From contig NZ_JAFFPS010000026.1 in the NCBI RefSeq assembly GCF_016919165.1, positions 1 to 64,000 on the forward strand: a DNA stretch of 64,000 nt, in the 5' to 3' direction. Origin of the DNA: Leptospira chreensis (GTDB taxonomy: Bacteria > Spirochaetota > Leptospiria > Leptospirales > Leptospiraceae). Position 1 is the stretch's first letter. Every line of letters begins with the position of its first letter. The translations under genes and the position numbers were made by a program. The notes beneath the pieces are model-generated. The model saw only the letters and a list, made by a program, of their open reading frames with translations, was not told the DNA's origin and made no database searches. This document shows, one piece after another, positions 1-8,709 of the stretch.

Positions 1-497
1 AAGGCAGGTTTTAGTTTGGATTCTAAAAACAGTCGTTTGATATCATCACGTTTTAAATGAGATTTTTCAGTATCAAAGTTTGGTAGAAACTCAATGACTT
101 TAGGTAGTCCTGATGTATGCCGTAGTAGGTGACCGATCGTAACTTTGGAATAGGGAAACCATTTTAAATGTTTTGATACTGGATCTATTAAAGATATTTT
201 TTTTTCTTCTTCTAGTATATGAATCGCAAAGGAAGTAAAAGTTTTGGTAGATTCACCTAACGGAAAATTGTGTTTTTTGTAAAGTTGGGATCGTTTTCTT
301 TTTTTACCAACATAGATGGTTTCTCGAAAAAGGATGTTGTCATCTTGTGAGATAAGGACAACACCTTGAAAACCTTCTTGTTTGATTTTTCTTCGGATCT
401 TTTCTTTGGTTTCTTCTGAAAAAGAACCGATTCCGGGTTCCGTGCAGCTGGCGAAACAGAAACTGAAAAGAACCCCAATGAGTATCGGAAAACGCAT
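1..497 (-). CDS. Serine hydrolase / beta-lactamase-like lipoprotein, C-terminus outside window
   Basis: This minus-strand frame opens at ATG 497 and runs off the left edge, so only about 165 N-terminal residues are seen. It begins with a hydrophobic signal peptide ending FASC, a spirochete-type lipobox, so the product is probably an exported lipoprotein. The sequence around LLRHTSGLP is typical of the class C beta-lactamase/penicillin-binding-protein-like fold. At the place where the family has SxxK, this protein reads GESTKTF (residues 81-87), so the usual serine position is Glu82 and the nearest Ser is one place too late. It may be a non-catalytic member. The substrate is unknown. The gene lies just upstream of gpmI, separated by about 15 bases on the same strand side. 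Confidence 0.75.
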   Translation of the reverse strand, partial: MRFPILIGVLFSFCFASCTEPGIGSFSEETKEKIRRKIKQEGFQGVVLISQDDNILFRETIYVGKKRKRSQLYKKHNFPLGESTKTFTSFAIHILEEEKKISLIDPVSKHLKWFPYSKVTIGHLLRHTSGLPKVIEFLPNFDTEKSHLKRDDIKRLFLESKLKPA

Positions 498-512
498 AGT
501 TTTTTTAAAGTC

Positions 513-2162
513 TTAGCCTCTTTGGATTAGACTTGGATGGTATCCAACAGGTGCCTCAAATCCTAAAAGATCCATCATCGTTGCTGCAACATTAGCAAGG
601 CCTTTCTCTTCTATGTTTTGATTGAGTTTGATTTTTCCTTTCGGATCATAAAGAACAAATTGGACAGGGTTCAGTGTATGACTTGTTTTCGGAACAGGTT
701 TTCCATCTTTGGATGTCTCTGCCGTTCCTTTTTTTGTAAGTTGGTACATCTCGTCTGCATTTCCGTGATCGGCGGTAATACATAAAACAGTTCCAGTTTC
801 ATCACAGATTTTTTTGACTCTCTCTAAACATACATCCAGATACTCCAATCCACGGACGGTAGCATCCATATTTCCCGTATGTCCCACCATATCTCCGTTA
901 GCGTAATTGACTCGCAAGAAAGGAAACTTGTGAGAAGTTAATGCAAGCACTAGATTGTCTGTAATTTCTTTTGCTTTCATTTCTGGTTTTTGGTCAAAGG
1001 GAATGATATCTGATTTTACTTCTTCGTATGTTTCCAGAGTTTGATTGAAATATCCAGAGCGGTTCCCATTCCAAAAAAAAGTTACATGTCCGTATTTTTG
1101 GGTTTCCGAGAGAGCATACTGAGCGACACCTTCATTGGCAAAGTATTCACCCATGGTTCGATCGATAGTGGGTGGAGCAACTAAGTATTGTTTGGGGATG
1201 AATAGGTCTCCATCGTATTGCATCATTCCTGCAAATTCAACTTTGGGAAATCGTTTTCTGTTGAAGTTGGTTAAAGAATCTTCTGTAAAGGCTCTTGAGA
1301 TTTCTATGGAGCGGTCCCCACGAAAATTAAAAAACACGACTGCATCATTGTCTTCTACTTTACCAACGGGTTTCCCATGATCACCGATCACAAATCCTGG
1401 TAGATACTGATCAATGACCGATGGGTTTTCTTTTCGGAAAGTTTCAATGGCTTCTTTTGCCGATGGAAAGATGCGACCTTCTCCTTCGACATGGTGGTTC
1501 CAACCTCTTTCCACCATAGACCAATCAGCATCATAACGATCCATAGTGAGTTCCATTCGGCCACCACCGGAGGCAATAAGAATGTCGATTCCTTGTTTTC
1601 GATAGGAATCCAAATACTCTTCAAAAGGATTTAAATAGTCTAACGCTGATTTTTCGGGAACATCCCTTCCATCTAGAAGGATATGGAGTCGTATCTTTTT
1701 AATGTCTTCTTTGATGGCATTGTCTATCATTGCCTTGAGATGATCGATATGGCTATGAACATTTCCATCAGAGAACAATCCAAGAAAATGAAATGTAGAT
1801 TGGTGGGACTTACAATTGGAAATAAACTTCTTCCAAATGGGACCTGCAAACAAACTACCATTCTCAATCGATTGGGATACTAACTTGGCTCCTTGATCAA
1901 AAATCCTTCCGGAACCCAGAACATTATGACCTACTTCCGAATTTCCCATATCATCATCACTAGGCATTCCAACTGCAGTTCCATGTGCTTTTAATAAAAC
2001 GGTGGGATGAGTTTTCCAAAGTCCCTTTAAGACAGGCATTTGGGCCTTGGCAACGGCGTTTCCGTTTTCATATCCTTTTTCTGTAAACCCAACTCCATCT
2101 AAGACGATGAGTAAAACTTGTTTGGTGAGTGAACCATTTGGATTTTTTTTAAGAGTTAACAT
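513..2162 (-). CDS. gpmI: 2,3-bisphosphoglycerate-independent phosphoglycerate mutase
   Basis: The enzyme interconverts 3- and 2-phosphoglycerate in cytoplasmic glycolysis and gluconeogenesis, using two Mn2+ ions and a phosphoserine intermediate. At 549 residues it is slightly longer than the usual 510-515. The N-terminal metal-binding LIVLDGVG motif, the catalytic Ser in MGNSEVGHN, the [12 protein letters not shown] and TMDRYD segments and the C-terminal [10 protein letters not shown] metal-binding motif are all visible and in the expected order. The ATG at 2162 places the phosphatase domain at the very N-terminus as in other GpmI proteins. It is transcribed in the same direction as the lipoprotein and receptor genes upstream, but there is a gap and no functional link is evident. 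Confidence 0.97.
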   Translation of the reverse strand: MLTLKKNPNGSLTKQVLLIVLDGVGFTEKGYENGNAVAKAQMPVLKGLWKTHPTVLLKAHGTAVGMPSDDDMGNSEVGHNVLGSGRIFDQGAKLVSQSIENGSLFAGPIWKKFISNCKSHQSTFHFLGLFSDGNVHSHIDHLKAMIDNAIKEDIKKIRLHILLDGRDVPEKSALDYLNPFEEYLDSYRKQGIDILIASGGGRMELTMDRYDADWSMVERGWNHHVEGEGRIFPSAKEAIETFRKENPSVIDQYLPGFVIGDHGKPVGKVEDNDAVVFFNFRGDRSIEISRAFTEDSLTNFNRKRFPKVEFAGMMQYDGDLFIPKQYLVAPPTIDRTMGEYFANEGVAQYALSETQKYGHVTFFWNGNRSGYFNQTLETYEEVKSDIIPFDQKPEMKAKEITDNLVLALTSHKFPFLRVNYANGDMVGHTGNMDATVRGLEYLDVCLERVKKICDETGTVLCITADHGNADEMYQLTKKGTAETSKDGKPVPKTSHTLNPVQFVLYDPKGKIKLNQNIEEKGLANVAATMMDLLGFEAPVGYHPSLIQRG

Positions 2163-2197
2163 AAATTAGATTCCCCTGTCTTTTTCCACTTTGAGAT

Positions 2198-3610
2198 TTA
2201 TTGAAGATTTTGCAACTGGAAGATATCGAAAGGTGTTAGTTCGACGGAACTGGGTATGGGATTGAGAAGGACGTTCCCCAAATTAGAATCATACACATAA
2301 ATTCCTGGCCTTGTGAAATCCGTAGACCCAACCAAGAGTTTCCCTTCACTGGTTAAAAGTAAACCCGAGAGACTAATCCCAACATTACCTGGAATTTGTA
2401 AGAGAATTCCCAGTCGTTCGCCGGTTCGTGGACGAAAGGCTTGGACTGTTTTGGTAAATCCTGAATCAAGGACTGCTGCAAATCCCAATTCTTCATTTTT
2501 GATTTGAAAGGCGAGGATGTCCCCCCCTGCAGTTTCCTCTGCAAAGAGACGATTGGGATGGAATTGACGAGTGCTCAAACGAAAAGCAATGATTCCCGCA
2601 TCGATTTGTGAAATGAAACCAACTCGCCCCACACATGAGAACACCAAATAAGGTTCCCCAAACAAATTTACTTTTTGGATTTTGGAACTTGGATTTCTGT
2701 AAGGAAGAGTATAAACAGTTCTAATTTGGTTTAGATCCATATCTATCTCTACAAGATAAGAATCAGAGTTAGGTGGTAAATATCCCGATACATCATTTCG
2801 ATCCAATCGTTGTAACAATATAAATAAACTAGATCCATCCTGAACCATATAAGAAGATTCTACAGAACTATCCGGAATTCCAGAAGTTGAATACGTTTCT
2901 CTAAGCGAAGTAAAAGAAACTCCTCCCAATTTTGTTCCATTCGCTCTAGAATAAATGGCCAATTCATCGGAATTATAAAGACTCACAAAATATTTGTCAT
3001 TCCAAACGGAAATGTCTTGAGGATTTTTTCCTTGTCCAACACTAAACTCTTGTTCGGTGAGAAATCCTAGTTGAGGGTTTAATACTTGAATGCTATCGCG
3101 ATTCAATCGATTGACGATGAACACTCTATCGTTAGTATACCTTCCCACCGCATCGGAATGGATTGGAATTGAAGTAGGGAAAGTGGTAAACGAGTTTGGT
3201 TCAAAAGTTTTGAACCGTCCACCACTTGCAAAATCGGAAGTGACAACACCTACAGAAGTGGGAGATGCCGATAAAAATAAAAACTGAAACAGGCTCGGTT
3301 TCTCAATTTCCAATTGAGCACATTGCAAATGGAAACCAATAGAAAGTATGGTGAATGCATAAACGAAATAGGAATGGTTTGGTTTGTGGGAAGTTTGAGG
3401 GTAGTTCCTGGCGGGTAATAAACGTAACGCGTATATTGCCCGAAGGGGTTTGTAAGCGTAGGTCGTATATCTTACTGCGAATAACCGCATTGCGTATATT
3501 ACCCGAAGGGGTTGATAAACGTAGGTCGTATATCTTACTGCGAATAACCGTATTGCGTATATAGTCCCCTGATCCCAGGAAGCGATGGATTCAATTTTTT
3601 TTCTGTTCAT
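2198..3610 (-). CDS. Beta-propeller-like (YncE/BtuG-like) lipoprotein with repeat-extended N-terminus
   Basis: The 470-residue product has segments such as NPQDISVWNDKYFVSLYNSDELAIY that recur as blade-like units, resembling YncE-type surface beta-propellers. A hydrophobic stretch ending HLQC (about residues 83-98) looks like a lipoprotein signal, but it sits far from the start. The ATG at 3610 overlaps the receptor stop as TAATG, which supports translational coupling and hence this start. Residues about 19-60 are two imperfect 21-residue copies encoded by a 63-bp tandem DNA repeat. In Bacteroidetes a beta-propeller lipoprotein (BtuG) caps the B12 receptor BtuB, and the arrangement here is similar. 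Function in this organism is inference; whether the extended N-terminus is exported is uncertain. Confidence 0.8.
   Translation of the reverse strand: MNRKKIESIASWDQGTIYAIRLFAVRYTTYVYQPLRVIYAMRLFAVRYTTYAYKPLRAIYALRLLPARNYPQTSHKPNHSYFVYAFTILSIGFHLQCAQLEIEKPSLFQFLFLSASPTSVGVVTSDFASGGRFKTFEPNSFTTFPTSIPIHSDAVGRYTNDRVFIVNRLNRDSIQVLNPQLGFLTEQEFSVGQGKNPQDISVWNDKYFVSLYNSDELAIYSRANGTKLGGVSFTSLRETYSTSGIPDSSVESSYMVQDGSSLFILLQRLDRNDVSGYLPPNSDSYLVEIDMDLNQIRTVYTLPYRNPSSKIQKVNLFGEPYLVFSCVGRVGFISQIDAGIIAFRLSTRQFHPNRLFAEETAGGDILAFQIKNEELGFAAVLDSGFTKTVQAFRPRTGERLGILLQIPGNVGISLSGLLLTSEGKLLVGSTDFTRPGIYVYDSNLGNVLLNPIPSSVELTPFDIFQLQNLQ
3430..3555. repeat. Two tandem 63-bp direct repeats
   Basis: Unit one is 3430-3492 and unit two 3493-3555; they differ at only a handful of positions and both contain the core CCCGAAGGGG and GGTCGTATATCTTACTGCG. 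Degraded flanking copies extend to about 3410 on one side and 3563 on the other. The 63-bp period equals 21 codons, so it stays in frame inside the lipoprotein gene. The element contains short inverted segments (TGCG/CGCA and CGTATAT/ATATACG). I found no other copy in this window. Confidence 0.92.
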
Positions 3611-5679
3611 TAGAACCTATAACTCCCTGTAAAATAGTAACTGCGGCCGGGTAGTGGATATCCTACTAAATCTTCCACTCGTTTATCTGATAGATTACGA
3701 ACTTCAAATCCTAAAATCAATTCGTTTCCTGTTTCTAAATTTTTATAAGGTATGTATTGGATATAAAGGTTCCAAAACTGTCTAGCGGGCAAATAACCTA
3801 AATATTCATTGGTTCGGTCTCTGAAATTGGCGCCAATGTATTGGTATTCCAATCCAATTTCTCCAAAATCTTTGAAGAAGGCAAGTAAGGCACTGCCCTG
3901 GCTTTTGGAGCGCAAGGGAAGGTATTTGCCATTTAACGCCGGTGATTCGGAGTAGTTTTTTGCATCTTGGTATGTATAGTTAAAATTAAATTTAACTCCT
4001 TTATTCCAAATCACATTGTGGCTTGTTTCTAAACCGCGAATGAGGGCTTGGTCAACGTTTTCAGGCCTCAGTGTGAATTGGGAATTTGGCAAAAACAAAA
4101 TCATATCATAAATTCGTTTTTGAAAAATGGAAATATCTGATTGTATTTTCCAGTTGGTAAATGGTTTTGCGTGTAGATAAAATCCAAAATCGCCGTTTCT
4201 ACTTTGTTCTGGTCTTAACTTGGTATTTCCGACAATACTTCCACGTTCACCAAATAACTCTAAAAAGGTGGGGATTCGAAAGTCTTTGCTAATATTCGCA
4301 AGGGATCCAAACTCCAAATTTTCTTTTTTGATCCAAACAATTTTAATCCCAAAACTGGGATTAGTGAATGCGTGTTTTACATAAAAAACATCACTGAGTG
4401 GATCCAGTAGTTGGTTGCGAACACTGGATTCATCTTTACCAAACCTGTCTGTATATCGTTCCCATCGAATCTGAGGGACTAGAAAAAGTCGGTTGGAAAA
4501 AAGTCTAATTTCATCTTGGAAGGTGGCAGTTAAAGTGTCCCGACGTTTTTTTGGTTCTTTCCTTTCGGTTTCATGGTTATAACGTTTTTCATATCTAGTA
4601 AAAAACTCTTGTTCCGTTTGAAAGGAAGTTCGAATCACTTGATTGTATTCTAGTAAATATAAAGTCGGTGTTAGTTGGAATCCATATTGGTTTGTTTTGG
4701 TAAATGAGTTAGGAGTTCCATAACTAAATTCAGATTTTGGATCGAAAAAATCATCTTTGGAAAAATTTCCGTAAGTTTTTGTTTCGAGTGTGAGGTTCTG
4801 CAATAGAAATTCATTTGTTTCTGTTGTGATGGCAGAAGAGAGTTTACTAAACACACGTTCGACGGCAACGGTCTGTCTGTTTCCTGGACCGGGTAACCCT
4901 TGTTTTCTATGAATGTAATCGTTTAGTAAATTGACTTTGGTTTTTCCGAATTCTAATGAGATGTTTCCAGTGAATCCTGTTTTTCTAAATTGAGCATTCC
5001 TTCGAGTATCAATCGTATCGTCGTAAGTATTAAATAAAACAGTTCCTTTGTTGTTGAGATAACTAAAGTTTTGATCCGAAGTTTCTTGGAGTGCCTGCAC
5101 AAAATACGAACCACCAGCAAATTGGTCCATATGGGTAACACTAGCTTTGGCAGTTTTAAAACTTCCGCCCATCAAATTGATTCGAGTGACAGGTTTATCA
5201 ATTTTTGATTTGGAAACTAAATTGATAGAACCTCCAATCGAAGATCCAGAAAATCCAGCAGGGGTCCCCGATTTATAAATTTCAATTTTTTCTAAATTAT
5301 CAAAGGGTAGGTCGGCTAAATTGATTTCGCCACCCATAGAGTTATTGATGGGAACACCATTCCAATAGATTTTTGTTTGGTTGGGATTGGTTCCTCGCAA
5401 AGAAAGTGTGGAATAAGAACCAAGGCCTCCGTATTGCCTGACCCGAACACCCGCTTCTCGGTTCAATACATCAGGCAAACTCATGTAACGTGTGTTTGTT
5501 TGCGTTAGATCAATTTCTTTTTGGAATCCAGTTGGGTTTTTTGCAAAATTAGAATTTTTTGACTGGTTATTTACACCTGCTCGAATCTCTACTTCCTTTA
5601 TTTCTTTGTTTTGTGCGAGTAAACTAAGAGGGCCAAAACTGAGACAAATGAGAATCGATAATTTAAAATTAGAAAGCAT
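3610..5679 (-). CDS. TonB-dependent outer-membrane receptor (BtuB-like)
   Basis: This outer-membrane receptor takes up a scarce ligand using TonB energy. Start at ATG 5679 gives a clean signal peptide ending SLLAQ; the longer frame to 5718 would almost touch the divergent kinase frame. After a short TonB-box-like region (KEVEIRAG), the plug domain shows LPDVLNREAGVRV, LSLRGTNPNQTKIYWNGVPIN and GSSIGGSINLVS. The rest is a barrel with many alternating strands ending in GYPLPGRSYYFTGSYRF with a terminal aromatic residue. About 689 residues is normal for the BtuB/CirA class. It overlaps the downstream beta-propeller lipoprotein by TAATG. The substrate is not shown by sequence; cobalamin or an iron chelate are both possible, and no riboswitch is seen upstream. 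Confidence 0.92.
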   Translation of the reverse strand: MLSNFKLSILICLSFGPLSLLAQNKEIKEVEIRAGVNNQSKNSNFAKNPTGFQKEIDLTQTNTRYMSLPDVLNREAGVRVRQYGGLGSYSTLSLRGTNPNQTKIYWNGVPINNSMGGEINLADLPFDNLEKIEIYKSGTPAGFSGSSIGGSINLVSKSKIDKPVTRINLMGGSFKTAKASVTHMDQFAGGSYFVQALQETSDQNFSYLNNKGTVLFNTYDDTIDTRRNAQFRKTGFTGNISLEFGKTKVNLLNDYIHRKQGLPGPGNRQTVAVERVFSKLSSAITTETNEFLLQNLTLETKTYGNFSKDDFFDPKSEFSYGTPNSFTKTNQYGFQLTPTLYLLEYNQVIRTSFQTEQEFFTRYEKRYNHETERKEPKKRRDTLTATFQDEIRLFSNRLFLVPQIRWERYTDRFGKDESSVRNQLLDPLSDVFYVKHAFTNPSFGIKIVWIKKENLEFGSLANISKDFRIPTFLELFGERGSIVGNTKLRPEQSRNGDFGFYLHAKPFTNWKIQSDISIFQKRIYDMILFLPNSQFTLRPENVDQALIRGLETSHNVIWNKGVKFNFNYTYQDAKNYSESPALNGKYLPLRSKSQGSALLAFFKDFGEIGLEYQYIGANFRDRTNEYLGYLPARQFWNLYIQYIPYKNLETGNELILGFEVRNLSDKRVEDLVGYPLPGRSYYFTGSYRF

Positions 5680-5721
5680 GGAGGCCGTATTTTCTCGGTA
5701 CCTACCAAACTGAAACATGAA

Positions 5722-5736
5722 AATTGAGTGTCAATT
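5722..5736. promoter_or_regulatory. Short palindrome between divergent receptor and kinase genes
   Basis: AATTGA and TCAATT form perfect 6-base arms around GTG in the roughly 80-base gap between the two divergent start codons at 5679 and 5763. Its size and place fit a regulator-binding site, but nothing identifies the regulator and a chance occurrence in AT-rich DNA is possible. Confidence 0.3.
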
Positions 5737-5762
5737 CCCTAAAGGAAAAAAGCATTGTCCCC

Positions 5763-6764
5763 ATGAAGCATTACGACGTATTCGGCGTAGGGAACGCCCT
5801 GGTAGATATTATTGCCTTTATTGATCCCAATTTTTTACAAAAACAAAATATCACCAAGGGTGTGATGACTCTTGTGGATGAATCCAGACAAGGTCAAATT
5901 CTTGCCGATTTACACGATGAAAAGAAAGAACTTCGCTCTGGTGGAAGTGCTGCGAACACTATGATCGCAATTGCAAACTCTGGTGGAACATGTTGTTATA
6001 CGGGAAAAGTCACTCACGATACCTATGGTGAGTTTTATAAAAAGGACATGGAAGACGCAGGTGTTTTGTTTGAAACCACTCCTGATGCAAACGGTCACAC
6101 TGGCACTTGTGTTGTGTTAACCACTCCCGATGCGGAAAGAACCATGCTTACCAACCTTGCTATTTCCACTTCCCTTGGCCCAAATGATATCGATGTCGAA
6201 AACTTAAAAAAAAGCAAATTTGTTTATGTGGAAGGTTATTTGTGGGATGGAGATTCTACAAAAAAAGCAAGCGAACTCACAATGAAAATTGCTAAGGAAA
6301 ACAATGTAAAGGTTTCCTTTACTTATAGTGATCCTTTTTGTGTAAATCGTTCCCGAGATGAATTTATCCATCTAACAAAAGAATATGTAGATGTTGTTTT
6401 TTGTAACACAGAAGAAGGTTTAGCTCTCAGTGGAGCAAAAACTCCAGAAGACGCTGTAGAATTTATATCCAAACTTTGTCCTTTAGTGTTTATGACTGCA
6501 GGAAAAGAGGGTGCATACGTAGCTGAAAACGGAGTTGTTACTTTAGTTCCTGGTTTTCCTGTAAAACCAATTGATACAACAGGAGCGGGTGATGCCTTTG
6601 CTGCTGGAGTATTGTATGGACTGACCCAAGGTTACTCTGCACAAAAATCAGCACGTTGGGGTAACTATGTTGCTTCTCGTATTGTTTGTGAAGTAGGTCC
6701 TCGTTTGTCTGTTCGCCTAATGGGAAGACAAGACGAAATTTTAGACGGGTTCAAAGACAAATAA
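5763..6764 (+). CDS. PfkB-family carbohydrate/nucleoside kinase
   Basis: The product phosphorylates a sugar or nucleoside hydroxyl with ATP in the cytoplasm. The ribokinase fold signatures are present: GVGNALVDI near the start, GGSAANTMIAIANSGG in the first substrate-binding part, and PIDTTGAGDAFAAGVLYGL with the catalytic Asp near the C-terminus. The adenosine-kinase-like subgroup, about 330 residues, matches best by general feel, but the substrate cannot be fixed from sequence. I chose ATG 5763 because the family motif begins a few residues later; an in-frame ATG at 5724 would add 13 residues and run close to the receptor gene. It converges on the response-regulator gene 10 bases downstream. 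Confidence 0.92.
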   Translation: MKHYDVFGVGNALVDIIAFIDPNFLQKQNITKGVMTLVDESRQGQILADLHDEKKELRSGGSAANTMIAIANSGGTCCYTGKVTHDTYGEFYKKDMEDAGVLFETTPDANGHTGTCVVLTTPDAERTMLTNLAISTSLGPNDIDVENLKKSKFVYVEGYLWDGDSTKKASELTMKIAKENNVKVSFTYSDPFCVNRSRDEFIHLTKEYVDVVFCNTEEGLALSGAKTPEDAVEFISKLCPLVFMTAGKEGAYVAENGVVTLVPGFPVKPIDTTGAGDAFAAGVLYGLTQGYSAQKSARWGNYVASRIVCEVGPRLSVRLMGRQDEILDGFKDK

Positions 6765-6773
6765 CAACGACTG

Positions 6774-7166
6774 CTATTTTTTCGAATCTTCCCAAAGGGT
6801 TTGGATTTTATCAGCAATCTCCAGAGGGGCAAAGGGTTTTTCAATCACACCGATGCCTCCTCTTTTTTGGTATTCCAGAATTTCATTTTTTAAAACACGA
6901 GATGTCATAAAGGCAACAGGAATCGCTTTGGTTTCTGGAAAAATTTTTAATTCTTCGATCAGTTCCATTCCATTCATACCAGGCATCAGTACATCTAATA
7001 AGATCAAGTCGGGTTGTAAAATGATGGCTTTTTGTAATCCTTCCGGACCGGTTTTTGCAAAACTTACCTGGTAGGGTGAGTTGAATTCCAAAGCAATTCG
7101 TAGTATCTCCACTATATCTTCTTCGTCTTCAACGATTAACACATGTTTTAAGGTAGGTTCTGTCAT
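6774..7166 (-). CDS. Single-domain response regulator (CheY-like receiver)
   Basis: This 130-residue protein is a receiver domain with no output domain. The acidic pocket VEDEED, the phospho-acceptor Asp in LILLDVLMPGMNG (about residue 58), the Thr/Ser switch in AFMTS and the Lys in VIEKPFAP are all present. Its start overlaps the stop of the sensor kinase by ATGA, so the two form a two-gene operon and probably a cognate pair. With no DNA-binding domain it most likely acts by protein-protein contact or in a phosphorelay. The signal sensed is unknown. Confidence 0.93.
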   Translation of the reverse strand: MTEPTLKHVLIVEDEEDIVEILRIALEFNSPYQVSFAKTGPEGLQKAIILQPDLILLDVLMPGMNGMELIEELKIFPETKAIPVAFMTSRVLKNEILEYQKRGGIGVIEKPFAPLEIADKIQTLWEDSKK

Positions 7167-8677
7167 TGGTTGTACCCAGAAGGAACGGCTCCAGGTTTGA
7201 TTATGGGAAATTCAATGGTAAAAACAGTTCCTTTGTCATCAGAAGTAAAAAATATTTTACCTTTCATTGCTTCAACAAAACCTTTTGTGATCGATAATCC
7301 AAGTCCTGATCCACCGACTAGTTTATCTTTTGGTGGTGCCCCTTGCGCAAACCGATGAAACAATCTAGGCGCAAAATTGGGATCAATTCCTGGACCATTG
7401 TCTTTAATCAAAATTTGTGCATGATTGTCTTTCGGAACTACAGTAATATACACTTCTGAAAATTTAGGTGTGTATTTCACTGCATTGGAAATAAGATTGG
7501 TGATACAATGATTTAGTCGGTCTTCATCCACATAGACTGAGGTGGATGGAAAGTTTTGATCATAGTTTAATAAAACATGGTATTGTTCGGCAAAAGTTCT
7601 CATTCCATCTACAGAACTTTGTAAGATTTCTTCTAACCGATAGGTTCGAAATTTGAAATTAATATTCCCTGAATCTAAAGCTTCGATGTCGAGTAGGTCT
7701 GTGACAAACCGAACGAGTCTTTGTGTATTTTTTCTGCAGATATTGAGTAGAGATTTAGTTTGGTTGGAGAGCTCCCCTGCAACACCTGCAAGCAGTAAGT
7801 CAATTGATCCTTTAATGGAAGTGAGTGGAGTTCGTAATTCGTGACTCACCAAACTGATGAATTCATTTTTTAGGGCTTCAGCCTTTTTACGTTCGGTGAT
7901 ATTACGAACGATTGCGAGTATTTCTTCCTCGCCAGTTTTAGTGAACCGAGCTTCAAAGTATTTTTCGCCATCGTAATCTTCGATGGAATATTCGTAAGTT
8001 TTTGTTCCACCAATTTCTAATACTTGTTCTAAGAGGGATTCAATTTCAGAAAGTTTTTTTGTAGGAAATAGATTTTCGATTCTTGTGAGTCGAATCTCCC
8101 TTTCTTCCTGAAGGGAATCCCAACCTTTAAAATCGGGAAATTCCTTGTGGTCAATCACGGATCCATCTTTATGAATTCCGTACAGTTTGTCCGGTAGAGA
8201 ACTTAAGATAGCTTTGTTTTTAATAAGGACTTGGCTGTAATTGTCCTTCGCATTTTTTTCGGATGTAACTTCGGTTGCAATGACAATAGTGAAATTTTCC
8301 TGAGGGAAAACCTGTGTATCAAACCATCCTTTGGATTCCAAAAAGAATTCACCATACCGGAATGTTTCCTTATTTTTGATGGCTTGTGTTAATTTTTTAC
8401 CAAATTCGGTAACATCTAGGTTCGGGAACAAATTCCAAATGCTCCGCCCGACCATTTCGCTTGCTGATTTTTCTACCATCGCTTCCGCGGCAGAATTCAC
8501 ATAGGTGTAAATATCATCCTTGTCCAAGATAAAGACGGCATCCGAGCGGGTTTCCAATATTTTGTGCAGGTATTGTGGTACAAATTTGTGCCAATTCTGT
8601 TGCAGAAGTTGCTTTGCATCAAAAAAGCTGTCTTCATCCTTGAAAAAGCTTTTGATTTTTTCCAGAAATTCATTCAT
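7163..8677 (-). CDS. PAS-domain sensor histidine kinase, probably cytoplasmic
   Basis: The 504-residue kinase lacks obvious membrane segments. A PAS domain near residues 35-140 (AVFILDKDDIYTYVNSAAEAM) is followed by a second PAS-like segment ending in VRNITERKKAEALKNEF. The phospho-acceptor His lies in SLVSHELRTPLTSIKG (about residue 280). The HATPase domain has the N-box LISNAVKYTP, G1 DNGPGIDP and G2 GGSGLGLSITKGFVEAM. It overlaps the receiver gene by four bases. Its start is only 32 bases from the divergent ABC-exporter start, so both promoters must lie in or near that small gap. Stimulus unknown. Confidence 0.95.
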   Translation of the reverse strand: MNEFLEKIKSFFKDEDSFFDAKQLLQQNWHKFVPQYLHKILETRSDAVFILDKDDIYTYVNSAAEAMVEKSASEMVGRSIWNLFPNLDVTEFGKKLTQAIKNKETFRYGEFFLESKGWFDTQVFPQENFTIVIATEVTSEKNAKDNYSQVLIKNKAILSSLPDKLYGIHKDGSVIDHKEFPDFKGWDSLQEEREIRLTRIENLFPTKKLSEIESLLEQVLEIGGTKTYEYSIEDYDGEKYFEARFTKTGEEEILAIVRNITERKKAEALKNEFISLVSHELRTPLTSIKGSIDLLLAGVAGELSNQTKSLLNICRKNTQRLVRFVTDLLDIEALDSGNINFKFRTYRLEEILQSSVDGMRTFAEQYHVLLNYDQNFPSTSVYVDEDRLNHCITNLISNAVKYTPKFSEVYITVVPKDNHAQILIKDNGPGIDPNFAPRLFHRFAQGAPPKDKLVGGSGLGLSITKGFVEAMKGKIFFTSDDKGTVFTIEFPIIKPGAVPSGYNQ

Positions 8678-8709
8678 AGGTGCAGGTATACTAAAACTAA
8701 ACCAGAGTT

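Noticed and set aside
3355..3564. Plus-strand frame across the tandem repeat
   Set aside because: It exists because the 63-bp unit has no stops; no start signal or family support.
5680..5762. Cobalamin riboswitch upstream of the BtuB-like receptor
   Set aside because: The gap is about 80 bases, too short for a B12 riboswitch, and no B12-box-like sequence is seen.
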